NCBI RefSeq assembly: GCF_000471905.2
Contig: NW_006499364.1
Coordinates: forward strand, 2,993,036 to 3,057,035
DNA: 64,000 nucleotides
Reading direction: 5' to 3'
DNA from: Amborella trichopoda
Taxonomy: Eukaryota; Streptophyta; Magnoliopsida; Amborellales; Amborellaceae
Part shown: positions 1 through 11,102 of the stretch, piece by piece
Layout: each line of letters starts with the position of its first letter
How positions within the stretch are numbered: position 1 is the stretch's first letter
Notes under the pieces: model-generated
The model's database searches: none
What the model saw: only the letters and a program-made list of their open reading frames with translations
Told to the model about the DNA's origin: nothing
Made by a program: the position numbers and the translations under genes

Positions 1-72
1 CCAATAGATGTATATATGTTTTGTCTGTCACATCTCAGGAATAACAGTACTGTAAATTATTGGGGTGTGACA
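1..72 (-). mobile_element. Tip of an unrelated LTR (TGTCACACCCC type)
   Basis: Read on the minus strand, the sequence ending at 72 starts TGTCACACCCCAATAA, a common way for plant LTR retrotransposons to begin. Directly after 72 the sequence becomes recognisable LTR U3 sequence of the Tat-type elements (compare 28896-28990). I infer a second element inserted into L1, with most of it outside the window. It could also be chance similarity. Confidence 0.35.
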
Positions 73-648
73 AATTCCATCATGCGCGTAAGGTCCGGGG
101 CTACCATTGGTCTGCCCCATACGTGATGAGCAGTCGGATTCCACACACGAGCGTGTCAAAGTTTCTATAAATTTTGACTGCTGGAATTCAGATTCATGCC
201 AAAAACCCAAGACTACAAAATCTTCGTCCGAGTACAAAAGCCAGCCTCGTTTGTCGCCACACGATAGTGACGGCATGCTTAGTGTGAACGAGCGAAGAAA
301 TTATGGAAAAACATCAAGGAACGAATACACTATCTATCGAAAGTTTTCAAGATTCGCATGAATTTCAAGTCGCATGATCGTGGCTTAAAAATACAATTTG
401 TGGCTTGAAGTTGGTATCAAATCGATCGCCATGCCGAGCCCTATAAGAAAAAAATCAGCTTTTGGACAAATGGGCACCAGAGCAACCCTAGATCATCTGC
501 GGAAGATCTAGGGCAGCAGTAGGGACTATTTTGTAAGGGTAAAATAGTCATTTTACACCATTATTAGATTTTTTTTTTATTTAATTAAATTGTAATTATC
601 ATCAATGGAGATATTTTTTGGGCATCCACCCATGTTTGGGCTCAATTC

Positions 649-656
649 TATAAATA
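649..656 (+). promoter_or_regulatory. TATA box of LTR L1
   Basis: TATAAATA lies where all the related LTRs carry their TATA box, just after the block reading CACCCATGTTTGGGC. Transcription would start near 680-690. Confidence 0.65.
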
Positions 657-824
657 CATGCTGAACCTCATTGTAAAGGGTCTTTCCCTGACCCCCCCCT
701 CATACTTTTAATTGATGAATAAAGTTTGAGCTTTTCCATTGAGTTTGGTAAGCACGTCTTGGAGAGAGAGAGAGAGGAGAGACAAGAAAAAGTTTGGTAC
801 CCTCGATGAAAGTAATTTTATCTT

Positions 825-1525
825 TCCTCCTCTTTTCTCTCTCCTCATCTCTATCTTTCTGTCTCCTCTCATATGTCTCTTTCCTCTCCTCCTCTTGTTT
901 ATCTCTTTCTCTCTCCTCCTCTAATCTATCTCTTTCGATCACCTCCCTCACAAACATGGCCGGCAATGACCATCGTTGTGCATGTCTCTTGTTCTCTCTT
1001 TCTCCCTCTTCTTTTTCTTTTCTCTGTCTCTCTCAGTTCCCTCTCAAATATTCACGGCAGCGGCCAGCACTGCGCATGTTTCTCTCTCTCTCTCTCTCTC
1101 TCTCTTTCCCTTTCTCATCTTTTTTCTTCCTCTTTTCTTCCTTCTCGCCTCCTTTTCCTCTCCCTTCTCTTTCTTTCTCCTCTCCTTTCTTCTCCCTTCT
1201 CTATTGCTGTATTTTTCCCTCTACCGTGGACGGTGGAAGCTCATCGTCGTCCATGCTTTCTTTTTCTTTTCTCTCTCCTCTCTCATCTTTCTCTCTTCTC
1301 TCTCTTCTTCTCTCTTCTTTCTTCTTCTTCTCTCTTTCTCTCTCTTCTTTCTTTTCTTCTTTTCTATCTTTTCTTTCTCTTTTTCTCTCTCTTCTTTCTC
1401 TCCTTTCTCTCTCTTCTTTCTCTCTTCCCCTTTTCTCTCTTCCCCTTCTCTTTTTATCTATGCCCCCCTCATCTCTCTTCTTTCTCTCTTTCTACTTTCT
1501 TTTTTCTCTCTCATTTGATCAAGGG
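825..1525 (+). repeat. CT-rich tract in L1 R/U5
   Basis: About 700 bases are almost pure pyrimidine (CTCT, TTTC, CCTC), broken by short GC-richer pieces such as CATGGCCGGCAATGACCATC near 955. All three frames stay open for long stretches because the composition lacks stop codons. These frames are an artefact and not protein genes. Confidence 0.85.
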
Positions 1526-2094
1526 ACAAGTCTAGCACTGTCATAATAGTCTCGTCGTCGAGCAGTACTGTCGTCGTGTCGGTCTAAGTTACCTTGCTTG
1601 TCTTGTTGCCGCATCGAATTAACCGTTGTGCCAGACTGGTTGGTGTTCGTGTTTTGTCGTTGAGTAGTATTGTCGCTGCACCGGTTTACGTTATCATACC
1701 CATCTTGCTACCACGTCAGGTCAATCATCAGGCCAATCTAGCCACTATGCTAGGCTAGGCACCCGATCAAATATCACTTTCTTTTCTTTTCTTCTCTCTT
1801 CTTCTTTCTTTCAACCCTCATCTCATCATCTTTCCTCTTTTCTCCTTTGAATGTGCATGCCTGTGTACATTCGCCCAAAGACAAGGTGGGGTCTTTTGGC
1901 CCACTTGTTTTGATTTAAGAGGGCGCCCATGCTAGCCAGCCCGTGTAAGTCCTGAACCCAATTTAAGTTCCTCTCTTATCGATTGTTCTTGAGTAAGGTT
2001 CCCGAGAGAGCGATCTCAAGTCCCGGGTTTCCCTGAAACCTGGGATGCTAGATTATCCAGATTCAGAGGGTGAGATCGAGACACCTAACCAGCT

Positions 2095-2112
2095 TGGCGA
2101 CTCCACTGGCTA
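2095..2112 (+). other. Primer-binding site of E1
   Basis: TTGGCGACTCCACTGG follows the LTR end CCTAACCA after a 3-base spacer. The TGG start and position are as expected for a tRNA-primed LTR element. The same sequence recurs beside six LTRs here. Confidence 0.75.
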
Positions 2113-2181
2113 CTTATTACTCCTTTGTCGGATCGTACTTTTTTGGCTAGTTTCTCCTTTGTTTTTTTTTTCACACACCCC

Positions 2182-3197
2182 ATGGCTTCCCGGTTCTTTA
2201 ACCCATTCATTTGGATAGGGGATTTTCTCATCCCCGTATTTGCGAGCTTCCCCTGGGAACAAGTTCCTCGAACTTCGTACCCAACTTTTCTTTTGAGGAA
2301 AGACTTAAGATTTAGCGCTCAGGTCTTAACCTGGATTGGTGTGAGAAGGGACTTAAAAGTCCCTAACTCCCCATCTCCTTACCCTGGTGGAACTTCCACC
2401 AAGGCACCCTGCATTAGTAGTACATCTGCTACCACTCATAGGAACTCACTTATCGGTCGTATTGCCGAGGTAAGCCAGAAGGCTGCTTAGTCCCTTTCTA
2501 TAAAGGGCAAGAAAATTGTTGTTGCTTCGGTGGGTAAGCCTGAAGGCTGGCCAGTCCTACATTCCTACACCACCTGGAGTCTCTATGATTAGAGACGCAA
2601 CATATCGAGACACTTGTTCACCCTGTAAGGGGCAGGCCTCCACCTATTTCCTTACAAACATGTGCTCGCAGTTCTCGGCCTCCTAAGGCCAGACCACCTA
2701 TTCGTGCTCCGGCTGACGCCCAAGTCACCCGGAATGCTATCCATGGGGCGTACACAAGCCACCTTCCTAGGCCACTGCCCTCTCCCGACCCAAATAACAT
2801 TGAGAGTCGGTCTCCTCTTCTTCTGCCCTCCCGATGGATATCTCAAGACATGGTACTCGAAGGTTTTCCCTAAGAGTATCATCGTCAGTTAGCCTCATCA
2901 TGTCATCTGTGCCTCTAGAGCCTACAAAGGAGCTTGGGGACAAGGCCTGATGATTGATGAAGTTCTTCAACTTCCAAGGCAGCGGCCAAAGTTAGCCCCT
3001 ATCTAAGGTTTGCATTCGCTGCCCCATCTTATGGATATGCTCATCTCATGTTCTTAGAGGACAAGTCAATGTCGACCCCAATCTTAGTTCGGGAGAGAGT
3101 TCTATCGCAGTCTAAAGCTCAAGCAAGACAGAGGACTGCACATTCTGATTATGAAGTCGATCAGAAAATTCAGGGCACCCAACTCTAAGGGTCTCCT
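2182..3197 (+). pseudogene. Leader ORF1 of E1, broken
   Basis: The frame opens at the ATG at 2182, 87 bases after the PBS, and runs to a TAG at 2488. The start reads MASRFFNPFIWIGDFLIP, matching the start of ORF1 in E2, E4, E5, E6 and E7. Further conserved parts are DLKVPNSPSPYPGGTSTKAP and SLIGRIAEVSQKAA. The stop replaces the glutamine codon CAG seen in other copies, a C-to-T change. Beyond it the similarity goes on: HPVRGRPPPISLQTCARSS near 2620 lines up with 6779 in E2. No family is recognised; the product would be rich in Pro, Ser and Arg. Ogre-type elements are known to carry an extra ORF ahead of gag, and this is the likely counterpart. E2 cuts it off at 3198. Confidence 0.5.
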
Positions 3198-4199
3198 TGT
3201 TTGAACGTATTTTTCAGCACCTTGGTCCCTGGTAGGAAGCAGGTCAATAAAAGCTTATAAAACAGTGGAAATTCCCTACTGTCTCAAAAATGCCCCAAAA
3301 TTGGTCAAGATCTTCGTTAGCACTTCAAAAAACCACCTGCCAAGTTTTATCACGATCAAACATGTCTAAGGCTTTGAACACAAAGAAACAATTTCAACGA
3401 AATCAGTCTCTAGCACCCTGAAATGGACCCTGTAACTAGAGCCATACTTTTGGTGCGTCAAACAACTGTGGGACCACCGTCATTAGATTTGGTACACTAA
3501 AAAAACCCTTATGGATCAATTTTGGCTTAATCGAGCACTCCATGACAAAGTTACAGGTAAAATACCGAAAAGGGATATCCACACACTATTTTCATGTGGC
3601 CACTCTACATCAAAACAACATTAAAAGTTATTGTTTTTACAGTCATGGGTAGTCACTTTCGGGGCCTATATCTCACTTGTGAGAAGTCAGATCACTCCCA
3701 AATTTGGTGAGTGTGTTCGTCTCATCAAGATGAATAATTCGATATGTGGTACACAAAATCGAGTTGTGTTTGTTGCAACGTGATCGTGACGGCATGCTCA
3801 GTGTCATTCAGTGAAGAAGTCATGAAGAAACATCAGGAATGAGAACACAATCCATCTGAACTTTTCAAGATTCATCCAAAATTCAAGTCTCATGATCATG
3901 GCTCAAGAACATGATTCATGGCTCGAAGTTGGTATCAAAATGATCGCCATGCCGAGTCTTACAAGAAAACAACAATCTTTCGATCAAATGGGCATCAGAT
4001 CGACCTCGGGTCAGCCAAGAAAGATCATTCAAGTTCTCGAGTAGCAACATGGATTGTTCTGAAATTCCACACATTGTTAGGGAGGGAAAAAACGATCCTT
4101 TTGCAACCACTTTTAGAATTTCTTTAAATTCAATTAAATTGTAATTATCTTCAAATTCAGGTAGTTTTTGGGCGTACACCCACGTTTTAGCCCAATTCT

Positions 4200-4209
4200 A
4201 CATAAATAG
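4200..4209 (+). promoter_or_regulatory. TATA-like box of LTR L2
   Basis: ACATAAATAG occupies the TATA position of the other LTRs. It is a weakened version with one base changed from TATAAATA. Confidence 0.5.
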
Positions 4210-4599
4210 GCACTGCCTCATTGTACAAAGGATGAATTCATTCTTCTTGGATCAATCAATAAAATTATGTCTTGCTTGAGCCTGTGGGTATGTCTTAGAG
4301 AGAGAAAAAGGGTCGGTACCCTTCAAACAGGTAACTTTCTCTCTCCTCCCCTCTTTCTTTCTCCTCCCTTCTTTCTCATCTCTATCTCTATCTCTTTCTA
4401 TCTCTTCGTATCTCTCTCTTCTTTCCTCTCTTCTTGTCTCTATCTCTCTTCTCTCCTTTTCTCTGTCTCGTCATATCTATCACTTCTTTTCTCTCTCTTC
4501 TTAGCTCTATATCTCTTTTCTCTCTTCTTTTCTTTCATTCCCAACGCATGGTGGGATTTTTCTCTCTTCTCTTCTTTCATTCTCAGTGCAGGGTGGGAT

Positions 4600-5225
4600 T
4601 TTTTCTCTCTCCTCTTCTGAAGCTAGTTGGTGAAGCCTAGCGCTGGCTGGATTTCTCTCTCCCCTCTTTCATCACAGTCGGTGAATTCTAGCACCCTTTA
4701 GATTTCTCTCTCCCCTCTTCTGTCACATTCGGTGAAGCCTAGCGCCGGTTGAATTTCTCTATCCCCTCTTTTGTCACAGTCGGCAAAACCGAGCACCGAC
4801 TAGATTTCTCTCTATCCTTCACTTCTGAAGCCAGTCGAAGAAGCCTAGAGGCGGTTGGATTCTCTCTCTCCTTCTCTTCTGAAACTAGTCGACAAAGCCT
4901 AACACCGGTTCGATTTCTCTCTCTCCTTTTCTTTCACGGTCAGTAAAGCCTAGCTCCATCTCAATCTCTCTCTCTTGCTTCTCTTCCATCACAACCGACG
5001 CAAGCCTAACGCTGGCTGGATTTTCTTCTCTTCTCTTCTGTCACCGTCTGTGAAGCCTAGCGTCGACTTGATTTCTCTCTCTTCTTCTGACACAATTGAT
5101 GAAGCCTAACGCTGACTGCATTTTCTCTCTCCTCTACTGTATAACACAGTAGGAAAAGCCTAACGCCGATTGCATTCTCTCTCTCTTCCTTTTAGTACAG
5201 TCGGTAATGCTTGGTTTCGACTGCA
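4600..5225 (+). repeat. Minisatellite in L2 (about 60-bp units)
   Basis: Around ten units of roughly 55-65 bases repeat the core GTCGGTGAAGCCTAGCGCCG followed by an ATTTCTCTCTCC spacer. Several cores are inverted repeats, for example AGTCGGC...GCACCGACT at 4779-4802. The same family appears antisense at 51950-52860 and 61835-62540. Confidence 0.75.
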
Positions 5226-6015
5226 TCTTCCTTCCCTCTCTCTCTTTTACTCTCTCATCTTTCATACTCTTCTCTTCCTTTCTTTTCTCTCTTTTTTGTT
5301 CCCATCTGCTCTTACTTCATCATAACCATCATTCTACTACTCTTTCTTTCGACTAAGAGAGATTGAGGTTAGCCTCTCATTGTAGTATTGTCATCTAGCC
5401 GTAATGTTGTTGTGCCAGGATTACTCGGCCGGCTTTATTGCCACGACAGACTGACCATCGTTCCTAGCTAGTTAGTAATGGTAATGACGCCTAGTAGTAA
5501 TCCGGTGAGCCGGACTTAGTTATTGAGCCCGTTTTGCTACCACGTCAGGCTAATTACTCACCATCTTCGTCACCGCTCTATTCCTTCGTTCATTCGAATT
5601 CTTCTCTCCCATGTCTTTCTTCTCTTCTTCTTTTTGAATGCGCATGCTTGTTTACGTTCATCAAAGAGGAAAATGGTGAGGTTTGACCCACAATTCTTAT
5701 GACCTTTGTCATATATTTATGTGATTGCAGAACATAAGAAGAATATAAGCCAAGGGAGGCGATTCCGAATCAATTTTCTTACTGGGGGGACTTTCTTCGT
5801 GATCTAAGAGGGTGCCTTAGTGAGCCAGCCCGAGTATGTCCTGAACTCACCTTTAAATTCCTCTCTCACTGGTTGGTAATACCTGCCCGCATTCTCGAAC
5901 GATGTTCTCGAGAGAGCGATCTCAAAAACATCCTGGGTCTTCTCCCGAAACCCGAGACGCGTGCCGCCCGATCCCAAGAGGATTTGGAGGGCGAGATCTA
6001 GAAACCTAATCAGCT

Positions 6016-6034
6016 TGGCGACTGCATTGGGGAC
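6016..6034 (+). other. Primer-binding site of E2
   Basis: TTGGCGACTGCATTGGGGAC starts three bases after the LTR end CCTAATCA. The conserved stretch goes on past the tRNA part (ACTTACTACCCCTTAGTC). Confidence 0.8.
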
Positions 6035-6116
6035 TTACTACCCCTTAGTCAGATCGTTCTCGTTTGGGTAGTTTCTTCTTCTATTATCTACTTTCATTAT
6101 CTTTTCACATTTTATT

Positions 6117-7300
6117 ATGGCTTGCGGGTTTTGTAACCCATTTATCCGAGTCGGGTTCTTATCTCTATATTCGAGAGTGTCCCTAAGGAACAAGTTCCTT
6201 CAGCTTTGTTCTCAACCATTCTTTTGAGTAAAGAGTGCTTGTCTAGCTTCCAGGTCTTAACCTGGACTGGTGTGAGGCAGGACCTAAAAATCCCTCACTC
6301 CCCATCTCACTCCACTAAGGTGCCTTGCATTAGCAGCACATATGTTGCCCCACATAGCATGCACTGAGCCACAGGTAAGTCACTTGCCAGTCGTGTTCCT
6401 GAGGTACGTCGGAAGGCTGCCCAGTCCCTTTTTGCAAAAGGCTAACAAGTGGCCATTCCTTCTATGGATCACCATAAGGCTACCCCCTACATTTCTTCAC
6501 CATTGGTCTCTATTCTTAAAGGCTCAACACATCGAGGTGGAAACCCCACCGTCTCCACTCCTCACACACACTGATAGGCTCGTGGGTTACTCACTCAAGT
6601 CTCACCTCAGGGCAACCCGTCTGTTACATCGAGTCTATGTCCAAGATAGAACCTTCTAAGGTCAGATCCTGTGCATGTTGATCACATGCATCTCACTGCT
6701 CAGGGCAACGCCATCATTATGCCAACCCGAGTACACAGCAGATGACCTCCTCATCCTCCTACTATGCACACACACGCTCACCCTGTAAGGGGCAGGCCTA
6801 CACCTGTTCTCTTACAGACACCTGCTCGTAGCTCTCGGCCTCCTACAGCTAGATCACTTGCACGACTCCGGGATGAACTCCAAGTCTCTCGTAATTCTTC
6901 TTTAAGGGGTGCACACGTGCGGCCATCACAGACGTCCCCTCGCCCAGGACTTGGCCCATCTCGTGACTCAATCCTCCTCCTGCCTGCTCCACCTTCATCG
7001 AGCAAGCATCTTCATCCTTGGCACTCTAATGTTTTCTCAAAGAGTATCATCCTGAACCAGCCTCGTCACTTTGGCCGTGTCTCTGAAGCTCATAAGAGAG
7101 CTCGGGGCATTGACATGATGGAAGATCGAGTCCTTCATTCTCCCCGGCCCAGGATGACTCCAGTTCCTGACCCTCATCCATTGCAGCACCTGATGGAGAC
7201 AACTCTCTCGTATGTAAGAAGAGCTGACCAGCTGCGACCTAGATCGTAGTTTTGGTGCGAGGTCCATCAAAACCTCAAGGCTAAGTGAGATAGAGGTCTC
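6117..7300 (+). pseudogene. Leader ORF1 of E2, broken
   Basis: The ATG at 6117 lies 101 bases past the PBS and starts MACGFCNPFIRVG, matching the other ORF1 copies. The frame then shifts, but in other frames conserved blocks are clear: TGVRQDLKIPHSPS near 6268, ATGKSLASRVPEVRRKAAQS near 6370 and a long open block at 6764-7249. That block contains HPVRGRPTPVLLQTPARSS and is rich in Pro, Arg, Ser and Leu. The same block is found in E7 at 50197-50415. No known domain is recognised. Indels and stops (such as TAA at 6442) make this copy dead. Confidence 0.5.
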
Positions 7301-9950
7301 CAACTTTTGACTAGGGTGGTGACCAAGGAAGTCAAAACAACCAATTCTGACGACCTCTTCACCTGAATCCCTTCTACCCCCTTCAGACGATGAAGCTTGA
7401 AGAAGAGCTCCATTAGCCCTGTGTTGTAGTTGCTATCATAGAAGAAGATCCAGCCACTCAGTAGCCACGGTCCTAAGACTGTCGAGAGCCAATCCAAATG
7501 CGATCAGCATACAAGAGTCGAGTTCAGTCTGGGCATGCTGGCCCCCTGCTGACTGACCTACCACGTACGACCCATCAAGTTCGCAAGCCCTCAGTTGCCA
7601 CTAACGTTGACCTCCATAGAGAAATGGTTAGCGTAATGGTTGTAAGCAAGCTCAGTGATGCGCAGGAAGAGCGCATGAACAAGTTTGAGGATATGGTGTT
7701 CCCGATGATGGAAAAGATCGATCGTATCGACGCCGCATGCTAGTCGACAAACCATGAGGTCAATTCCCACAACTCTGATGGGGCACCTCCATGGCAGGCC
7801 CCTCCTTTTACCTCACAGACAATTCTGTCCCTCATCCCATCTCTCATATAGACATTGATGTTATGGTCACCCATGGCCAAAAGAATAGACAAATCCTGGG
7901 GATACAATGTGCGACGCCTTATCAAACGCCATACCCCTTGTACAATGATCAGGTTTCGTTTTCCTCATATTATAAGAAAGGGAAGGTTCCTTTATTCAAT
8001 AGAACCACGTCCTCGAACCAGCATAGTACCCACTTTCGACACTTGGTTGAGACTCTCGAGGGCCCAACACTCCAATGGTATGCCCGACTTCCTCTAAACT
8101 CAGTGCGTACATGGGATGAGATGGAGAAACTGTTCTATCAATGCTTCAATGAGGTCGAGAGAGAGGGTCAAACTATAAAACTTCTCACCTTGACTCAAGA
8201 CCCTTATGAGCCCATCGATCAGTTCATATCAAGATGGAGAAACTTAGCTTCCCGCCATCCTAATCCTATGCTTGGGAAGGAAGCAGTCAAAACTTGTGTG
8301 CGGAACATGCGACTCGATATCGCTCTACTTGTCGAGGCCTCTAATCCGACTTCCATGTCAGAGTTGATTTCCAAATCAGTGCGTATAGAAAGATTGTCAT
8401 GCCACCATGGTGGGACATGACAACCATCTACAAGTTAAGCAAACAACCGGGGCAATGGTAGCTCTCAGAATAACACATGGGGTAGCCAACAGGAAGGGGT
8501 AATTAGTGTAGCCATCATGGCCACTGATTCAAAGAAGGCTCCCTCCCAAACATTGGACCTCACTAAAGGGGTAAGAACAACAAAGGTAACACCTTATGCT
8601 GGCAAGCAACAACAATCATACAATTGAGTACCCCCACCAGCCAACCTTGACCAGGGTGATTACTTCACCAGGCATAAGAACAAGGTCTAACCCTTTGAGA
8701 AGGAATGGGTCCCTATGTTATTCTTGTTATTATTGGATTAGAATATGATCCAGCTTCCAACAGCCGAGTTCCCCGAGCAACCTAGCCTTGACACTCATAT
8801 GAATTATTGCACCTACCATCGGAGGATCAATCATCCCACATATGACTGCTACACGTTGAAGGATATTATCGAGGCCCTGATTCAAAAGGGTCAGATAAAA
8901 CTTGAAGATTTAAAGAAGGCCTTCTGGGCAGCCGAGGCTTCCCATGCCGTAACCATTCTAGAGGAAGACAAAATGCCTGTTATCCTTTATGTCTTCTTCA
9001 TTATAATGCTTCAGGAAGGCATAATCACACTGAAGCAGTCAAGGCAACCCCGTCGCCTTGGTATGGGACTGAAGATTGTTGGTGCTTGTATCACCAGATA
9101 AGAGGCCATTACTTGTCAGAATGCATAAGTTTCCTTGATATATTAGCAAAGAAGATGCGGGAGTGTCAGGAGTTTCACAACCTCCCTGTAAGTGATCCCT
9201 AAGTCATTCCTCTTTCGGGGCAAGAAGGTCTCACAGAGCAGGACCTTCCTATCAATTACTCGGACTTCGCTGAATTCTGTACTTTCCAACCATGATAGTC
9301 TACCATGGCCGAAGCAGACTTAGGTCCTTAATGCGAGAAGCAGTTCGCCAAGCTAAAAATTTGCGCCAGCCCAACGAGACGAATGACATATCACCTCGAA
9401 AAATCGGAAAGATACGGGAACCAAGGGCTGCTCGTTGAAGAAACAAGACCGTTCAACCCACAATGGAGCAGGAATTTCTTAGGCGCCTTCCTCCACTGCC
9501 AAATTTACTAGATTTCATCCCCGGCACGATCCTTCTTCCTTCTTCATCCTGTCAAGAAGACATTCTCGTGCCATCTCCCACCCAGCATATGTCCAACGAG
9601 GGTGACAACGTTAAAAGCACTCCCCAATGGTCTAAGCAAGGGAAAGACCTAAAAGACCCCCTGCACCTGTCTAACCCTGGTGATGATGTAAAAAGCTGTC
9701 TAGATCGGTCTGATGAAGGGAATCACATTAAAAGTCCCCCACCTTCTAACCCTTATACTTCTTCTTCTCCTACTCCTCATTCTCCCTCTTCTACGCCCCC
9801 TGCAGGTACAACCTTGATAGGCCCAGACTTTGAGGCTCTTGACCGAGATTTTGAGGGGATCAATATAAGCTGGATGCAACGAAAACAATTGAGAAAGACC
9901 CTAGCATAGGCAGCAGGATTCCAAACATTTGTTGATGCCTTGGCAACTAA
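7300..9950 (+). pseudogene. gag: gag (and start of the protease linker) of E2
   Basis: Gag builds the particle and binds RNA. The N-terminal part (7498-7743) has LHREMVSVMVV and a short helix-rich stretch. The capsid-like core is in the clean frame 7791-8420, with LEGPTLQWYARLPLNSVRTW and LTLTQDPYEPIDQFISRWRN, the pattern of the retrotransposon gag domain. Compared with E4, E5 and E7, about 45 bases are missing in frame after HSTHFR. Two zinc knuckles of the C-x2-H-x4-H-x4-C form follow: CTYHRRINHPTYDC (8808-8849) and CLYHQIRGHYLSEC (9083-9124). The frame 9463-9909 is a Ser/Pro-rich linker with a 26-residue repeat (GDDVKS...). Stops and frameshifts separate these pieces. The element is cut near 9950 before the protease. 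Confidence 0.8.
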
Positions 9951-10374
9951 ATAACACAGTGACTAAACTAGCAAGTAATTGACCTGGCGTGACAGTAAAG
10001 TGGGCTCGATAGCTCAGACCGGCTCAACATAATTACTACGAGATGACAGTACCAACAACGACTAGCTAGAAATAATGACTAGTCTATCGTGGCGATCAAG
10101 CAGGCACAATAACTATGACCGAGATAATGACATTACGGCTAAATGACAAGACTACCATGGAAGTCTGGTCTCAACCCCTCTTAATGAAATGAAAGAGTAA
10201 AAGAAAGAGTAGAGATCGAAGAGAGAGAGACAAGAAGAAAGGATAAGAGAAGAAGAAGATAATAGAAAGAAGGGGAGAAAGAGAAGGAAAGGAGAAGAAT
10301 AGAGTGAGAGAGGATAGAGGGAAAAGAGAGGTAAAGACAGACACAAAAAGAAATGAGAGAAGGAGGGAGAAGAC

Positions 10375-10800
10375 TTAGACGGTGCTGTGTCCCGACCGGC
10401 TGTGACGAGTAGGGGAAAGAAAGAAGAGACACAAGCGACGATAGATAAGGAGAAAAAAGACTCAGACTGTGATGGCTTTCGTCAGCTATCACATGAGGAA
10501 GAAAAGTGAGCAAGAAACACAGATAGCAATAGGTTTCCACCGGCTGTGACATGAGAAAGAAAAATAAAGAACACAGGTAGCGATGTGCTTGCGCCTGCTG
10601 TGACAGAAGAGAGAGAAGGACAGAACACAAGCGACGACAAGTTTGCGCCGATAGTGATAGAAGAAAAGAAATAGAGAGAAAACACAGGCGGCGCTAGGCT
10701 TGTGCCAGTTGTAATAGAAGAGAAGAAAGAGAGAGAAAACATAGGTGGTGTTAGGCTTGTGTCGGCTAAGACAGAAGAGAGAAGGGAGAGAATTTTGATA
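10375..10800 (-). repeat. Minisatellite in L3
   Basis: About seven units of roughly 55-60 bases share CGGTGCTAGGCTTGTGCCGGCTGTGACAGAAGAGAGAAAG-like order. They belong to the same repeat family as those in L2, L7 and L10 but are more divergent. Confidence 0.6.
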
Positions 10801-11097
10801 GAGGACGGACCTGCCACTCCAGCTAAGGCTCGACTCACTATTCATGTCTCATGAATAGGAAGGCATCACACCTGACGATAAGTCCTTCATGAGTGAATGG
10901 AGAAAGAATGAAAATCAGGGAAAGAGAGATATGATAGACCAGAGGAGAAAGAGAGAGAAGAGATACAGATGAAAGAAGGAAAGAGAAAGAGAGACATGAG
11001 AGAGAAAAAAGAGAGAGATAGAGATGAGAGAGAAAATAGGAGAGAAAGAGAGAGATAGAGATAAAGATGAAATAGGAGGAGACAAAAAGAGATATGT

Positions 11098-11102
11098 ATG
11101 AG
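11098..11102 (+). other. Left copy of the E4 target-site duplication
   Basis: ATGAG stands just before the 5' LTR; TTGAG (30727-30731) stands just after the 3' LTR. Four of five bases agree, as expected for an old 5-bp Ty3/gypsy duplication. Confidence 0.65.

Larger units (their letters stand above)
73..2091 (+). mobile_element. LTR L1 of element E1, 5' part missing
   Basis: This stretch aligns by eye with the LTRs at 3198-6012, 11103-13676 and 28222-30726. It shows, in order, the U3 block, a TATA box, an AATAAA signal (718-723), a long CT-rich tract, the U5 block ending in AAGAGGGCGCCC, and the terminal CCTAACCA at 2084-2091, three bases before a PBS. Its 5' end lies outside the window or was removed by the insertion at 1-72. 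Short open frames inside it (for example 107-361) are not genes. Confidence 0.8.
3198..6012 (+). mobile_element. Complete 5' LTR L2 of element E2
   Basis: The 2815-base LTR begins TGTTTGAACGTATTTTTCAG and ends CCTAATCA, keeping TG...CA ends. The start matches the antisense LTRs ending at 32290 and 54665 (subfamily A). Order: U3 (3198-4199), TATA, polyadenylation signal AATAAA (4258-4263), CT-rich tract, a minisatellite, U5 and PBS. It sits directly in the E1 leader, so E2 jumped into E1. The five bases before it are CTCCT, but the far end of E2 is lost, so no target duplication can be confirmed. Confidence 0.85.
9951..11102 (-). mobile_element. Antisense LTR L3, first part (3' truncated)
   Basis: From about 9951 the sequence matches the R/U5 part of the antisense LTR L7 (compare 51590 onward: GTAATTGACATGACGTGATAG). 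It includes the GGCACAATRACTA-type repeats, a minisatellite (10375-10800) and a purine-rich run up to 11102. The LTR is interrupted by E4 and goes on at 30727. Its 3' end was lost where it meets E2. Frames such as 10181-10630 come from the purine-rich composition. Confidence 0.8.

Noticed and set aside
794..1546. Long overlapping frames of Ser/Leu/Phe-rich peptides
   Set aside because: They lie in a CT-rich tract; all three frames are open because the composition has few stops.
2095..2112. Part of a tRNA gene
   Set aside because: Only the short tRNA-complementary stretch is there, always next to an LTR end; no cloverleaf can be drawn.
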